From the NCBI RefSeq assembly GCF_014635485.1, contig NZ_BMCX01000001.1:613634-677633 (forward strand): DNA of 64,000 bases, in the 5' to 3' direction. This document shows positions 45,399-53,905 of the stretch, piece after piece. The notes under the pieces are model-generated. The model saw only the letters and a list, made by a program, of their open reading frames with translations, was not told where the DNA came from and searched no databases. The position numbers and the translations under genes were made by a program. Position 1 is the stretch's first letter; every line of letters starts with the position of its first letter. The DNA is from Corynebacterium pelargi. Its GTDB lineage: Bacteria > Actinomycetota > Actinomycetes > Mycobacteriales > Mycobacteriaceae.

Positions 45399-45802
45399 GA
45401 CGTATTCCTCGCAGTTCTTCGCGTGCATCAACACCTGCAACTCTAGCGCCTGAGAGGATTCGAAAAGCAATCCCGAAGTGCCATTTGCCGCGATTTGTGT
45501 AAAGATGAGCCGGTTTTGTAATCGCCTACTGCGTGTTTGGGAAGGCGCTCGGTGTGTTTGCGAAGGCACTCGGTGTGTTTGGGAACGCACTCGGCGTGAC
45601 GGCTCAGCGCACGGAGCCCCGGCTTCGGTGCGAACGCTCGCATTGAAGATGGGGGCGCTCGCGAACATGTCCGGGCACGAGAGCCAAACAGCCGAGCCTG
45701 CAGAACACCGAGTTCGGAACGCACCGAGCCCGGAAACTGGCCCGGCCAGCAAAACGCCCTGCCAGCAACACGCCCGCCTAGAAGATCGAAGGAATCGTCC
45801 AC
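45399..45802. other. divergent promoter region with 21-base tandem repeat
   Basis: No gene seen. It separates a minus-strand lipoprotein gene from a plus-strand ABC exporter and must hold both promoters. It contains a candidate plus-strand -35 TTGTGT and -10 TAATCG near 45496-45525, three tandem 21-base repeats at 45531-45593, and a TTCAATGCGAGC motif (reverse) at 45636-45647. Confidence 0.5.
45531..45593 (+). repeat. three tandem copies of a 21-base repeat
   Basis: Units at 45531-45551, 45552-45572 and 45573-45593 share GTGTTTGxGAAxGCxCTCG with one to four differences each. They lie upstream of the ABC exporter and not in any supported gene. Unit length equals two helix turns, so a regulatory role is possible. 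Confidence 0.75.
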
Positions 45803-47668
45803 ATGCAAGCAATCGGCAAAATTTTGCGCTCTGCCTGGGTGCTCTGGCCTTTTTATCTAGGCGTGGTGCTCAATGCGGTGCTCGTTTCGGTGCTGGCATT
45901 GCTGACCCCCTTCATTATCAAAAACGCCACGGACACCATCGTTGCCGCCACCACCGGCGAAGTGGACGCCGCGGATGTGAGCACCCATGTGATGTGGTTG
46001 GCGCTGGCGCTTTTGGGCGTGCAGTTTGCCAATACGTTGTTTAACAACGTCGGCGGCTATATCGGCGACGTGATGGCGGCTCGTTTACGCCAGATCCTTT
46101 CGACTCGCTATTTTGCCAAGCTGCTGGGCATGCCTCAGCGCTACTTTGACGATCAAGTCACCGGCACGATCATCGCCAGGCTTGATCGTTCGATCACCTC
46201 CATCACCCAGGCGCTGCAGGCGATGGCGAACAATTTCTTCCCCATGATCATCACCATGGTGGCGGTCTTGGGCGTGTCTGCCAGTTATTATTGGCCGCTT
46301 GCTGTGCTGCTGGCTGTGATCATCCCGATTTATATGTGGTTGACTTCGCTGACCTCGAAGCGCTGGCAAGACATCGAGGGGAAGAAGAATCGACAGATTG
46401 ACCTTGCGGGCGGTCGCTTCGCCGAGGTTGTTGGCCAAGTCAAGGTGGTCAAGAGTTTCGTTGCCGAGGTGCGCGAGCTTGGAAGCTTTGCTGGGCGATT
46501 CCGCGAGACGGTCGCTTTGACGAGGCGACAGTCTTCCTGGTGGCACTTCATGGACACATTGCGTGGGGCGTCGATGAACCTGATCTTCTTCGGCATCTAC
46601 CTCATGCTCTTTCTGCGCACCCTCCATGGCCACTTCAGCATCGGCGATATGGTGTTGCTGATCCAATTGGTCAATATGGCCCGCATGCCCATGACCATGA
46701 TGAGCTGGGTCGTCGATACCACCCAGCGCGCCATCGCTGGTTCCAAGGACTATTTCGAGGTCATGGACTTAGAGCTCGAAGCCACCGTGAACCCCGAAAT
46801 CGCCGCCGCCACCTATAGCGACGATGTGCCTTCGCTTGTCGACGACCACGTCGCACCCCTTGCGCTGCCCTCCTCCACGAGCAGCCCGAGCGATACTCCG
46901 GCGGTGCAATTCGACCACGTATTCTTCGAATACTCCGAGGGCGAACCGGTGCTCAAAGACATTTCACTGCGCGCAGCAGCAGGCGAACGCATCGCATTGG
47001 TAGGCGAATCCGGTGGCGGCAAAACCACGATGGTGAACCTCCTGCTTGGCCTCTACCGTCCGACCCACGGGCACCTTTCTTTGTGTGGCCGCGACATCAA
47101 AGACATTTCGGCAGAGCAACTGCGCGCCTCCGTTGGCGTGGTGTTCCAGGAATCCAGCCTCTTTTCGGGAACGATCCGCGAAAACATTGCCTATGCGCGC
47201 CCGGATGCCAGCGATGAAGAAATCATTGCCGTGGCAAAGCGCGCCAACGCCCACGACTTCATTTCCGCATTCCCCGACGGCTACGACACCGTCATTGGCG
47301 AGCGCGGCCTGCGACTATCCGGTGGCCAAAAACAACGCGTGGCTGTGGCCCGCGCGATGCTCAAAGATGCTCCCGTGCTCGTCCTCGACGAGGCCACCTC
47401 AGCCCTCGACACCAAAAGTGAGTTGGCGGTGCAAGCCGGTTTGGATCAGCTCATGCAGGGACGCACCACCATCATCATCGCGCACCGGCTTTCCACCATC
47501 GCCGATGTGGATACGATCGTCACCCTCAAGAACGGTCGCATTGACGAAATTGGCGCACCCGCCGAGCTTGCCACCTCTGGCGGCATCTACGCCGAACTGC
47601 TCGAATTAACCGCCAATAGCAATGAAGTCTCCCGCGAACGCCTCAAGGCTTTCGGCTTCCAGGCCTAA
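45803..47668 (+). CDS. ABC exporter, fused membrane and ATPase domains
   Basis: 621 residues. Six membrane helices fill the first ~310 residues (VLWPFYLGVVLNAVLVSVLALLTPFI onward). The ATPase half has Walker A GESGGGKTT, signature LSGGQKQR, Walker B VLVLDEATSALD and the switch His in AHRLS. Such half-transporters act as homo- or heterodimers exporting drugs, lipids or peptides. The substrate is unknown. No partner gene is adjacent, so a homodimer is likely. SD support is weak; ATG gives MQAIGKILRSAW. Confidence 0.9.
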   Translation: MQAIGKILRSAWVLWPFYLGVVLNAVLVSVLALLTPFIIKNATDTIVAATTGEVDAADVSTHVMWLALALLGVQFANTLFNNVGGYIGDVMAARLRQILSTRYFAKLLGMPQRYFDDQVTGTIIARLDRSITSITQALQAMANNFFPMIITMVAVLGVSASYYWPLAVLLAVIIPIYMWLTSLTSKRWQDIEGKKNRQIDLAGGRFAEVVGQVKVVKSFVAEVRELGSFAGRFRETVALTRRQSSWWHFMDTLRGASMNLIFFGIYLMLFLRTLHGHFSIGDMVLLIQLVNMARMPMTMMSWVVDTTQRAIAGSKDYFEVMDLELEATVNPEIAAATYSDDVPSLVDDHVAPLALPSSTSSPSDTPAVQFDHVFFEYSEGEPVLKDISLRAAAGERIALVGESGGGKTTMVNLLLGLYRPTHGHLSLCGRDIKDISAEQLRASVGVVFQESSLFSGTIRENIAYARPDASDEEIIAVAKRANAHDFISAFPDGYDTVIGERGLRLSGGQKQRVAVARAMLKDAPVLVLDEATSALDTKSELAVQAGLDQLMQGRTTIIIAHRLSTIADVDTIVTLKNGRIDEIGAPAELATSGGIYAELLELTANSNEVSRERLKAFGFQA

Positions 47669-47775
47669 AACCACTGCGCCTCAGCTTCGGGCATCGGCTC
47701 AAAGTTGGCCGGTGTGCTAGCTCGGGAGATGAGCTAGTGAAACCTCTTGAGGTGGCTTTGGCTACCTTGGAGGGT

Positions 47776-48900
47776 ATGGATTTTCCCGAATATGAACGCC
47801 TCCGTGCCCGCCACACCATGAAATGGACTCGTCATGACGAGGACGTGATTCCGTTGTGGGTGGCAGAGTCGGACTTTGCCACCTGCCCTGAAATCCACCA
47901 GGCTTTGCGCTCTGCCGTCGAAGAGGAGCGTTTTGGCTACCCGCCTTCAGCCGAAGGGCTCCAACAGGCCTGCGCGAAGTTTTATCAGGACCGTTATGGT
48001 TTCCCTGCCCGCCCGGAATGGGTCTTCCCGCTGCCGGATGTGGTGCGCGGTTTGTATATCGGTATCCAAGAATTTAGCCAACCGGGCTCCAAGGTGGTCG
48101 TGCCGGTGCCGGCGTATCCCCCCTTCTTCCAGGTGCTCGACGCCACCCACCGCGAGGGCATTTTCATCGACGTCAGCAACGGCCTCGACTTCGACGAACT
48201 CGAGCGCGCCTTCAAAGCGGCCGGTTCGATGCTGCTCTGCAACCCTTATAACCCCCTCGGTTTCACGTTCAGCCGCGAGGAACTCGAGCGCATCGTGGAA
48301 CTCGCAGCCGCCAACGATGTTCGTTTGCTTGTCGACGAAATCCACGCGCCGCTAGTGTACGACGGCACCCACCTGGTCACCGCTGGCCTTTCCAAACTCG
48401 CCGCCAAGCAGTGCATCACCTTCACTGCCACCTCAAAGGCATGGAATACCGCTGGGTTGAAGTGCGCGCAGGTGATCTTTAGCAATGAAGAAGACGTGCG
48501 GCACTGGGAGCAACTCAGCCCGGTAACCAAAGATGGCGTTTCCACCCTCGGGTTGCTTGCCGCTGAAGTTGCGTATGAACAAGGCCGCGAATTCCTTGAT
48601 GAAGAACTCGCTTATCTTCGCGCTAATCGCGATTTCTTGCTCGAAGAAATTCCCGCACGCCTGCCTGGGGCCAAGGTGCGTAAGGTCGACGCGACGTACT
48701 TGTTGTGGATCGACTTCCGTGATTGCGGGCTCGAACAACCGGCGGCGTTTTTCCTCAAGAACGCCCGCGTGGCACTCAACGAGGGCACCATGTTCGGCGA
48801 GTGGGGTCGCGGCTACGCTCGTTTGAATTTCGCCACCTCCCGCGAGATTCTCGAAACTGCTCTCGATCGCATGGCTCGCGCCCTGGATCAACGTTCATAA
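47776..48900 (+). CDS. aecD: C-S lyase / cystathionine beta-lyase, MalY/PatB type
   Basis: 374 residues. A fold-type I PLP enzyme, with the PLP lysine in TATSKAWNTAGLKCAQV. PLWVAESDFATCPEI, VPAYPPFFQVLD, CNPYNPLGFTFSREEL and VDEIHAPLVYDGTH match C. glutamicum AecD, which cleaves cystathionine and related C-S compounds to give pyruvate, ammonia and a thiol. The next genes, brnQ and a luciferase-like one, match the known aecD-brnQ order. ATG 47776 was chosen from alignment with the family; GTG 47737 with GGGAG upstream would add 13 residues. Confidence 0.92.
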   Translation: MDFPEYERLRARHTMKWTRHDEDVIPLWVAESDFATCPEIHQALRSAVEEERFGYPPSAEGLQQACAKFYQDRYGFPARPEWVFPLPDVVRGLYIGIQEFSQPGSKVVVPVPAYPPFFQVLDATHREGIFIDVSNGLDFDELERAFKAAGSMLLCNPYNPLGFTFSREELERIVELAAANDVRLLVDEIHAPLVYDGTHLVTAGLSKLAAKQCITFTATSKAWNTAGLKCAQVIFSNEEDVRHWEQLSPVTKDGVSTLGLLAAEVAYEQGREFLDEELAYLRANRDFLLEEIPARLPGAKVRKVDATYLLWIDFRDCGLEQPAAFFLKNARVALNEGTMFGEWGRGYARLNFATSREILETALDRMARALDQRS

Positions 48901-48921
48901 GTCGCATTTTTCTTCGTGCTT

Positions 48922-48952
48922 GAGGGCGGTGGTGTATGTGGACACCGCCCTC
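48922..48952 (+). terminator. hairpin between aecD and brnQ
   Basis: A perfect 10-base stem (GAGGGCGGTG with CACCGCCCTC) and an 11-base loop followed by TTCTTC. It may partly end the aecD transcript before brnQ. Confidence 0.65.
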
Positions 48953-48993
48953 TTCTTCAATGCGAGCGCTCCAGAAACGAAAGAAGGACTCAA

Positions 48994-50361
48994 GTGCCAC
49001 GTTCTGTTGGCGTGATCATCCCCACCGCGCTCACCTTATTTTCGATGTTTTTTGGTGCGGGCAATCTGATTTTCCCGCCCATGCTCGGACAAGCAGCCGG
49101 TGAACACTTCCTGCCCGCCATGCTCGGATTCCTCCTCGGCGGCATCGGTTTGCCGGTTCTCACCATCATCACCATGGCGATGACCGGCTCCGATGTGCGA
49201 AGCCTAGGTGCGCGTGCCGGAAAGGTATTCAATATCGCTTTTTGCGTGGTTGCTTATCTTTCTGTGGGCGCGATGTACGCCATTCCACGAACAGGCGCGG
49301 TGAGCTACTCGGCTGTGGTGGATCCGGTGCTGCAGCCGGTGGGCGAATCCAGCACGATGGTGGCGCACGCGGGTTTTAATGCGCTGTTTTTCTCGCTCGC
49401 TCTCTTGCTTGCGCTCTACCCCGGAAAGATCGTGGCCAACCTGGGCAAGATTTTGACCCCTATTCTGCTGGGGTTATTGCTCCTCCTGCTGGGTCTGGTG
49501 CTCAGCAATGAGGCTCATGTGCAGCCACAGAGTCCGCAGCCGCCCTACGATCACGCCGCGCTCACCGCTGGTTTTCTCGAGGGTTACCTCACCATGGATT
49601 CGATCGCCGCGTTGGCCTTTGGCATCTTGGTCATCTCCGCGCTTCGTTCCCACAACAACCGCGCCACTTCGGGCGATGATGAGCAACAATCGATCCTTTC
49701 ACGAGCCATCATCGTCAGCTTGATCGCGGGCGCATTGCTTTCGGCGGTGTATATCGGCCTGGGCTTGATTGGTTTGCACACCACCGAGCATTTCGACGAT
49801 GGCGCGGTGATGCTCGCACAAGCAGCTCATGAGGTTTTAGGCCCCTACGGCCAGCTCGCCTTCGGCCTGACCGTCTTGCTGGCGTGCATGACCACCGCCG
49901 TTGGGCTTCTCGCTGCCACTAGCGAGTTCTTCCACCGACTCATCCCGGGTGTGAGCTACCGGGCGTGGCTATGCGCCTTCAGCTTCATCTCCTTTGCCAT
50001 CGCGAGCCTCGGGCTTTCGGCTGTCCTTCAGATCGCCGCGCCGATTATTGCGTTTATCTACCCCATCGTGATCACCCTGGTGCTGGCCACGTTGGGCGGT
50101 CGCATCTTCAAAGCGAGCGCTCGCTTAGAAGCAGATCCCACGTTCTGGGCGTTTCGGCTTTCGGCCTGGACCACGGCGTTCTTCTCGGCCTGGGCACTGT
50201 TGGAACAGCTTGGAGTGATCGCGATTGGGCTTGGGGCTTTGCCACTGGCGAGCCAGCAATTGGCCTGGGTGACGCCGGCGCTTTGCGCGTACGCACTAGG
50301 CTTGGCGGCCGATCTCATTGGACACTCGAAGAAGAAAGGCGAGCGCGTTCATGCGGTATAA
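48994..50361 (+). CDS. brnQ: branched-chain amino acid carrier BrnQ (LIVCS family)
   Basis: 455 residues from a GTG with GAAGGA upstream. About 12 membrane helices. The N-terminus LFSMFFGAGNLIFPPMLGQ is the LIVCS signature. It takes up Leu, Ile and Val with Na+. It overlaps the downstream gene by 11 bases. One degenerate GCGAGCGCTCGC motif lies in the coding region near 50111. Confidence 0.94.
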   Translation: MPRSVGVIIPTALTLFSMFFGAGNLIFPPMLGQAAGEHFLPAMLGFLLGGIGLPVLTIITMAMTGSDVRSLGARAGKVFNIAFCVVAYLSVGAMYAIPRTGAVSYSAVVDPVLQPVGESSTMVAHAGFNALFFSLALLLALYPGKIVANLGKILTPILLGLLLLLLGLVLSNEAHVQPQSPQPPYDHAALTAGFLEGYLTMDSIAALAFGILVISALRSHNNRATSGDDEQQSILSRAIIVSLIAGALLSAVYIGLGLIGLHTTEHFDDGAVMLAQAAHEVLGPYGQLAFGLTVLLACMTTAVGLLAATSEFFHRLIPGVSYRAWLCAFSFISFAIASLGLSAVLQIAAPIIAFIYPIVITLVLATLGGRIFKASARLEADPTFWAFRLSAWTTAFFSAWALLEQLGVIAIGLGALPLASQQLAWVTPALCAYALGLAADLIGHSKKKGERVHAV

Positions 50362-51286
50362 GACTTCACTATTGGAGTTCGCCAGCGTCTATGAGCAGGA
50401 TTCTGCGGCGGAGGCGCTGCGTCGAATAGCTAGCACGGCGCAGATGGCTGAGGAGCTCGGCTATCACCGACTGTGGTTTACAGAGCACCACAACATTCCG
50501 AGGGTGGCGGCGGCAACGCCCGCGGTGCTCATTGCGCACGCAGCGGCACACACGCAGCGGATTCGGCTAGGTTCCGGCGGGGTGATGTTGCCAAATCACG
50601 CCCCCTATGTGGTGGCTGAGCAATTCGGCACGCTTGAAGCGTTGCATCCCGGTCGCATTGACGTTGGGATCGGTCGTGCACCTGGCACCGATCCGCTCAC
50701 GCTTGGCCGGGCGTTGCGTCGCCAACCGGGGGCCGTGGGCTTTGACCAGGATGTCGAAGAGCTCCAGGGGTTCCTCGCGGGCTACTCCCCTATCCCTGGC
50801 GTGACGTGTGTGCCGGGTGCCGGTAGCAATGTGCCGTTATATTTGCTCGGTTCTTCGCTCTATAGCGCAGGGCTTGCTGCGAAGATGGGCCTGCCGTATG
50901 TGTTCGCCTCGCACTTTGCCCCGGATCACCTGGATCAGGCGTTGGCGTTGTATCGGCAGCAGTTTAAGCCCAGTGAGCAATTGGATAAGCCCTATGTGAT
51001 GGTGGCGATGAATGCGCTGTGCACCGAGCAGGCAAGCGATGTTGAGCAGGTGCGTGAACAGCACGTCGCTGCTTTCGCCGGGCCGCATGCCTCTGGCATA
51101 GCGCGTGCGCACGCATTGAAGATGCTCGAGCACTTCGCCTGCGGTAGCGCCGAGCAGGTACGAGCAAGCGTCGATGCGTTTATGCAGCGCACCGATGCTG
51201 ATGAGCTCATGCTCGTGATGCGCGCGCCTAACGCTGAGGTGGCGCAACGCTCCTTGCGCGATTGCGCGCAGGCTCTGGCCGAGTAA
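50351..51286 (+). CDS. luciferase-like (LLM class) flavin-dependent oxidoreductase
   Basis: 311 residues. TIM-barrel LLM features: LEFASVYEQDSAAEALRRI, LWFTEHHNIPRVAAATP, RIRLGSGGVMLPNHAPYVVAEQFGTLEALHPGRIDVGIGRAPG. Group 1 members with this MsnO8/YvbT pattern are often called alkanal monooxygenase-like, but substrates are rarely known. The gene starts within the last codons of brnQ, which suggests coupling. In C. glutamicum a similar gene follows brnQ. Confidence 0.88.
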   Translation: MRYKTSLLEFASVYEQDSAAEALRRIASTAQMAEELGYHRLWFTEHHNIPRVAAATPAVLIAHAAAHTQRIRLGSGGVMLPNHAPYVVAEQFGTLEALHPGRIDVGIGRAPGTDPLTLGRALRRQPGAVGFDQDVEELQGFLAGYSPIPGVTCVPGAGSNVPLYLLGSSLYSAGLAAKMGLPYVFASHFAPDHLDQALALYRQQFKPSEQLDKPYVMVAMNALCTEQASDVEQVREQHVAAFAGPHASGIARAHALKMLEHFACGSAEQVRASVDAFMQRTDADELMLVMRAPNAEVAQRSLRDCAQALAE

Positions 51287-51293
51287 GCACACG

Positions 51294-51327
51294 GCTGCCC
51301 CGGCGCGAATTGCGTGCCTGGGGCAGC
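51294..51327. terminator. hairpin between LLM gene and gabT
   Basis: The 8-base stem GCTGCCCC/GGGGCAGC with an 18-base loop lies between convergent genes. The T run is weak, so confidence is moderate. Confidence 0.55.
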
Positions 51328-51345
51328 GTTAGATGCGTTGGTGGT

Positions 51346-52674
51346 TTAGGCGTGTGCCTTGATCTGAGCCACCAGCTCTTGGAGGCCTTCGCGCAGTAGG
51401 GCCTCGGGGATGGTCAGCGGGGGCAGCAGGCGGATGACGTTGCCGTCGAGGCCACAGGTCAAGATGAGCACACCTTGTTCTTTGCAGCCTGCTGCGGCCT
51501 TTGCGGTGAGCTCGGCATTGGGGGCGCCGGAGGCGTCGACAAGCTCAAGGGCCATCATTGCTCCGTGGCCGCGAAGTTCGGCCACCACGTCCATTTCGAG
51601 CAGTTCGGCGAATTCTTCGCGGATGATCTGCTCGATCTCGAGTGCGCGCGCATTGAGGTCGAGGTCGCGCATCTGGTCGAGGGAGGCCAAGGCAGCAGCG
51701 CAGGCCACGGGGTTGCCGCCATAGGTGCCGCCGAGGCCGCCGGGGACGGGAGCGTCCATCATTTCAGCGCGGCCGGTCACAAGCGATAGGGGCATGCCGC
51801 CTGCGACGCCCTTGGCAATGCACACCAGGTCGGGTTCGATGCCGAAGTGTTCGCTGGCGAACCACTTGCCGGCGCGGGTCAGGCCGGCTTGGATTTCATC
51901 GGCAACGAACACGACGTCATGTTCGCGGCACCAATCGACGATTGCGGGCAGGAAGCCATCGGCGGGAACGATGAAGCCGCCTTCGCCTTGGATGGGTTCG
52001 ATCACCACGCAGGCGAGGTTTTCGGCGCCGACTTCTTGCTCGATCATCTTGATGGCGCGATCGGCTGCTTCTTGGCCGCTTAAGCCATCGCGAAGCGGGT
52101 AGCTCATGGGGGCGCGATAAATATCGCCGGCGAAAGGCCCGAAGCCGGTTTTATATGGCTTGTTCTTGGCGGTCATGGCCATGGTGAGGTTGGTGCGGCC
52201 GTGGTAGCCGTTGTCGAAGACCACCACCGCGTTCTTCTTGGTGTAGGCACGGGCGATTTTCACGGCGTTTTCTACTGCCTCGGCGCCGGAGTTGAGCAGC
52301 ACGGACTTCTTTTCAAAGTCGCCGGGGGTCAGTTCGTTGAGGCGCTCGGCCACTGCGACATAGGACTCGTAAGGCGAGACCATGAAGCTGGTGTGGGTAA
52401 AGCGGCGTGCCGAGGTGGCGATTGCTTCAGCCACGTGCGGGTTCGATGCACCGACGGTGGTAACGGCAATGCCCGAAGCGAAGTCGATAAAGGAGTTGCC
52501 GTCGGCGTCGACAAGCACTCCGCCGTCGCCGTCAACGACGAAGCCCGGGAGGCCGGGGGCTAGGGCTCGAGCAACAGCAGCTTTTCGACGTTCATCCAAC
52601 GCCTTGCTGTGCTGTCCGGGCAGTGCAGTAGCGACGCGGCGCTCCTGCGGCAGACGGTACTCCAGATCTTTCAT
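51346..52674 (-). CDS. gabT: 4-aminobutyrate aminotransferase
   Basis: 442 residues. A class III PLP aminotransferase: FIDFASGIAVTTVGASNP, LLNSGAEAVENAVKIAR, FDNGYHGRTNLTMAMT, PIQGEGGFIVP, FVADEIQAGLTRAGKWF and the PLP lysine in CIAKGVAGGMPLS. It turns GABA into succinate semialdehyde. Transcribed away from the nitrilase/permease pair; no gabD lies beside it. Confidence 0.92.
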   Translation of the reverse strand: MKDLEYRLPQERRVATALPGQHSKALDERRKAAVARALAPGLPGFVVDGDGGVLVDADGNSFIDFASGIAVTTVGASNPHVAEAIATSARRFTHTSFMVSPYESYVAVAERLNELTPGDFEKKSVLLNSGAEAVENAVKIARAYTKKNAVVVFDNGYHGRTNLTMAMTAKNKPYKTGFGPFAGDIYRAPMSYPLRDGLSGQEAADRAIKMIEQEVGAENLACVVIEPIQGEGGFIVPADGFLPAIVDWCREHDVVFVADEIQAGLTRAGKWFASEHFGIEPDLVCIAKGVAGGMPLSLVTGRAEMMDAPVPGGLGGTYGGNPVACAAALASLDQMRDLDLNARALEIEQIIREEFAELLEMDVVAELRGHGAMMALELVDASGAPNAELTAKAAAGCKEQGVLILTCGLDGNVIRLLPPLTIPEALLREGLQELVAQIKAHA

Positions 52675-52742
52675 TGCTCGCCTTTCTTTGAGGGTTTGTG
52701 GTGCAAAAACAGCACTACTGCTGAGGTATCGAGATGAGTTTA

Positions 52743-52752
52743 TAACTAGTTA
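52743..52752. promoter_or_regulatory. palindrome in the gabT/nitrilase divergent promoter region
   Basis: TAACTAGTTA is a perfect 10-base palindrome in an AT-rich stretch between divergent gabT and the nitrilase gene. A plus-strand -10-like CATAAT follows about 16 bases later. It could be an operator for a shared regulator. No regulator gene is adjacent. Confidence 0.35.
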
Positions 52753-52867
52753 CCGAAAAATCGTGACATAATCGTCAAAATTTGTTTTTCGTGCCCCAAA
52801 CCATACTCCTGCGGGCATGCGAACACCCCACCTCGAACACCCACAGAACACCCATACAAGGACCCCC

Positions 52868-53881
52868 ATGGACACAGCACGCACACTGACTGTCACGGCC
52901 GTGCAAGCCAACCCCTTGCTCATCGGCCAGCCGCTTGCAGACTTCAAAGCACAAGCCAGCGCGATCCTCAGCGAACACCCGGACACCGAACTGCTCATCT
53001 TCCCCGAGCTGCACCTTTTTGGCGATGGCGAACCTGATCAAGGACGACGCAGCGCCCTCGAAGCATCGGCCGAACCCCTCGACGGGCCTCGGGTTGAGGA
53101 ACTCAAAACCATCGCAGCAGAACTTGGCATTTGGCTCGTCCCCGGCAGCGTGTGCGAACGCGGCGAACAGGGCGAGCTTTTCAACACCCAACTGCTGCTT
53201 TCACCCCAAGGCGAGCTTGTGGCCAGCTATCGCAAAATTTTCCCCTGGCGACCCCACGAGCCTTACGACATCGGCAATCGCTTCGTCACCGCCAAAGCCG
53301 CGAACACAGCAGTCGGTCTACACATTTGCTACGACTCGTGGTTTCCCGAAACCACTCGTCACCTGGCATGGATGGGCGCAGAGGTCATCCTCAACGTGGT
53401 CAAAACCACCAGCGAAGACCGAGCCCAGGAACTGATCCTTGCGCAGGCAAATGCCATCGTGAACCAAGTGTTTTTCGTCAGCGTGAACGTCGCGGCCCCC
53501 ACCGGCAAAGGCCACAGCTTGATCGTCGCCCCCGACGGAAATGTCATTGCGAGCGCTCGCGGCGAAGATCCGGAAGTGCTCAGCGCCACCTTGGATCTCG
53601 ACGCTTTGCGAAGCATTCGCGATCACGGCACCGCCGGGGTGAACCGCCCCTGGGCACAATTTCGCCCCACCGACCCCGTGGTGCCGCTACCGCTGTACGA
53701 GGGCCGGATCGACCCCAGCACATGGAATATCGAGCCTGCCCAGCCCGGGCAGGGGGCTGAGCAGAAGGCGGCTAGGCGGGAGGCGACTGGGCAGGCGACT
53801 GGGCAGGCGACTGAGCCCACGCAGCAAGCGCAGCCTGAGCAAGCGCAATCGGCGCCTCAGCCTGAAGAAACCACCCCCTAA
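52868..53881 (+). CDS. nitrilase-superfamily amidohydrolase
   Basis: 337 residues. The Glu-Lys-Cys triad is visible: LIFPELHLFG, SYRKIFPW and HICYDSWFPETTRHLAW. The family splits amides or nitriles, for example omega-amidase, N-carbamoylputrescine amidase or formamidase. Flanking gabT and an amine/amino acid permease suggest a nitrogen-compound substrate, which is inference. A low-complexity tail of about 50 residues, rich in Gln/Ala/Thr/Pro, includes a tandem repeat of Ala-Thr-Gly-Gln. ATG 52868 was chosen, with AAGGA 5 bases upstream. Confidence 0.85.
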   Translation: MDTARTLTVTAVQANPLLIGQPLADFKAQASAILSEHPDTELLIFPELHLFGDGEPDQGRRSALEASAEPLDGPRVEELKTIAAELGIWLVPGSVCERGEQGELFNTQLLLSPQGELVASYRKIFPWRPHEPYDIGNRFVTAKAANTAVGLHICYDSWFPETTRHLAWMGAEVILNVVKTTSEDRAQELILAQANAIVNQVFFVSVNVAAPTGKGHSLIVAPDGNVIASARGEDPEVLSATLDLDALRSIRDHGTAGVNRPWAQFRPTDPVVPLPLYEGRIDPSTWNIEPAQPGQGAEQKAARREATGQATGQATEPTQQAQPEQAQSAPQPEETTP

Positions 53882-53905
53882 CACGTCGAAGCAAAGGCGA
53901 ACACA

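Noticed and set aside
45399-45812. N-terminal extension of the 168-residue lipoprotein to 306 residues
   Set aside because: It crosses the tandem repeat, places the signal peptide in mid-protein, and lacks a ribosome site; the TTG at 45398 has one.
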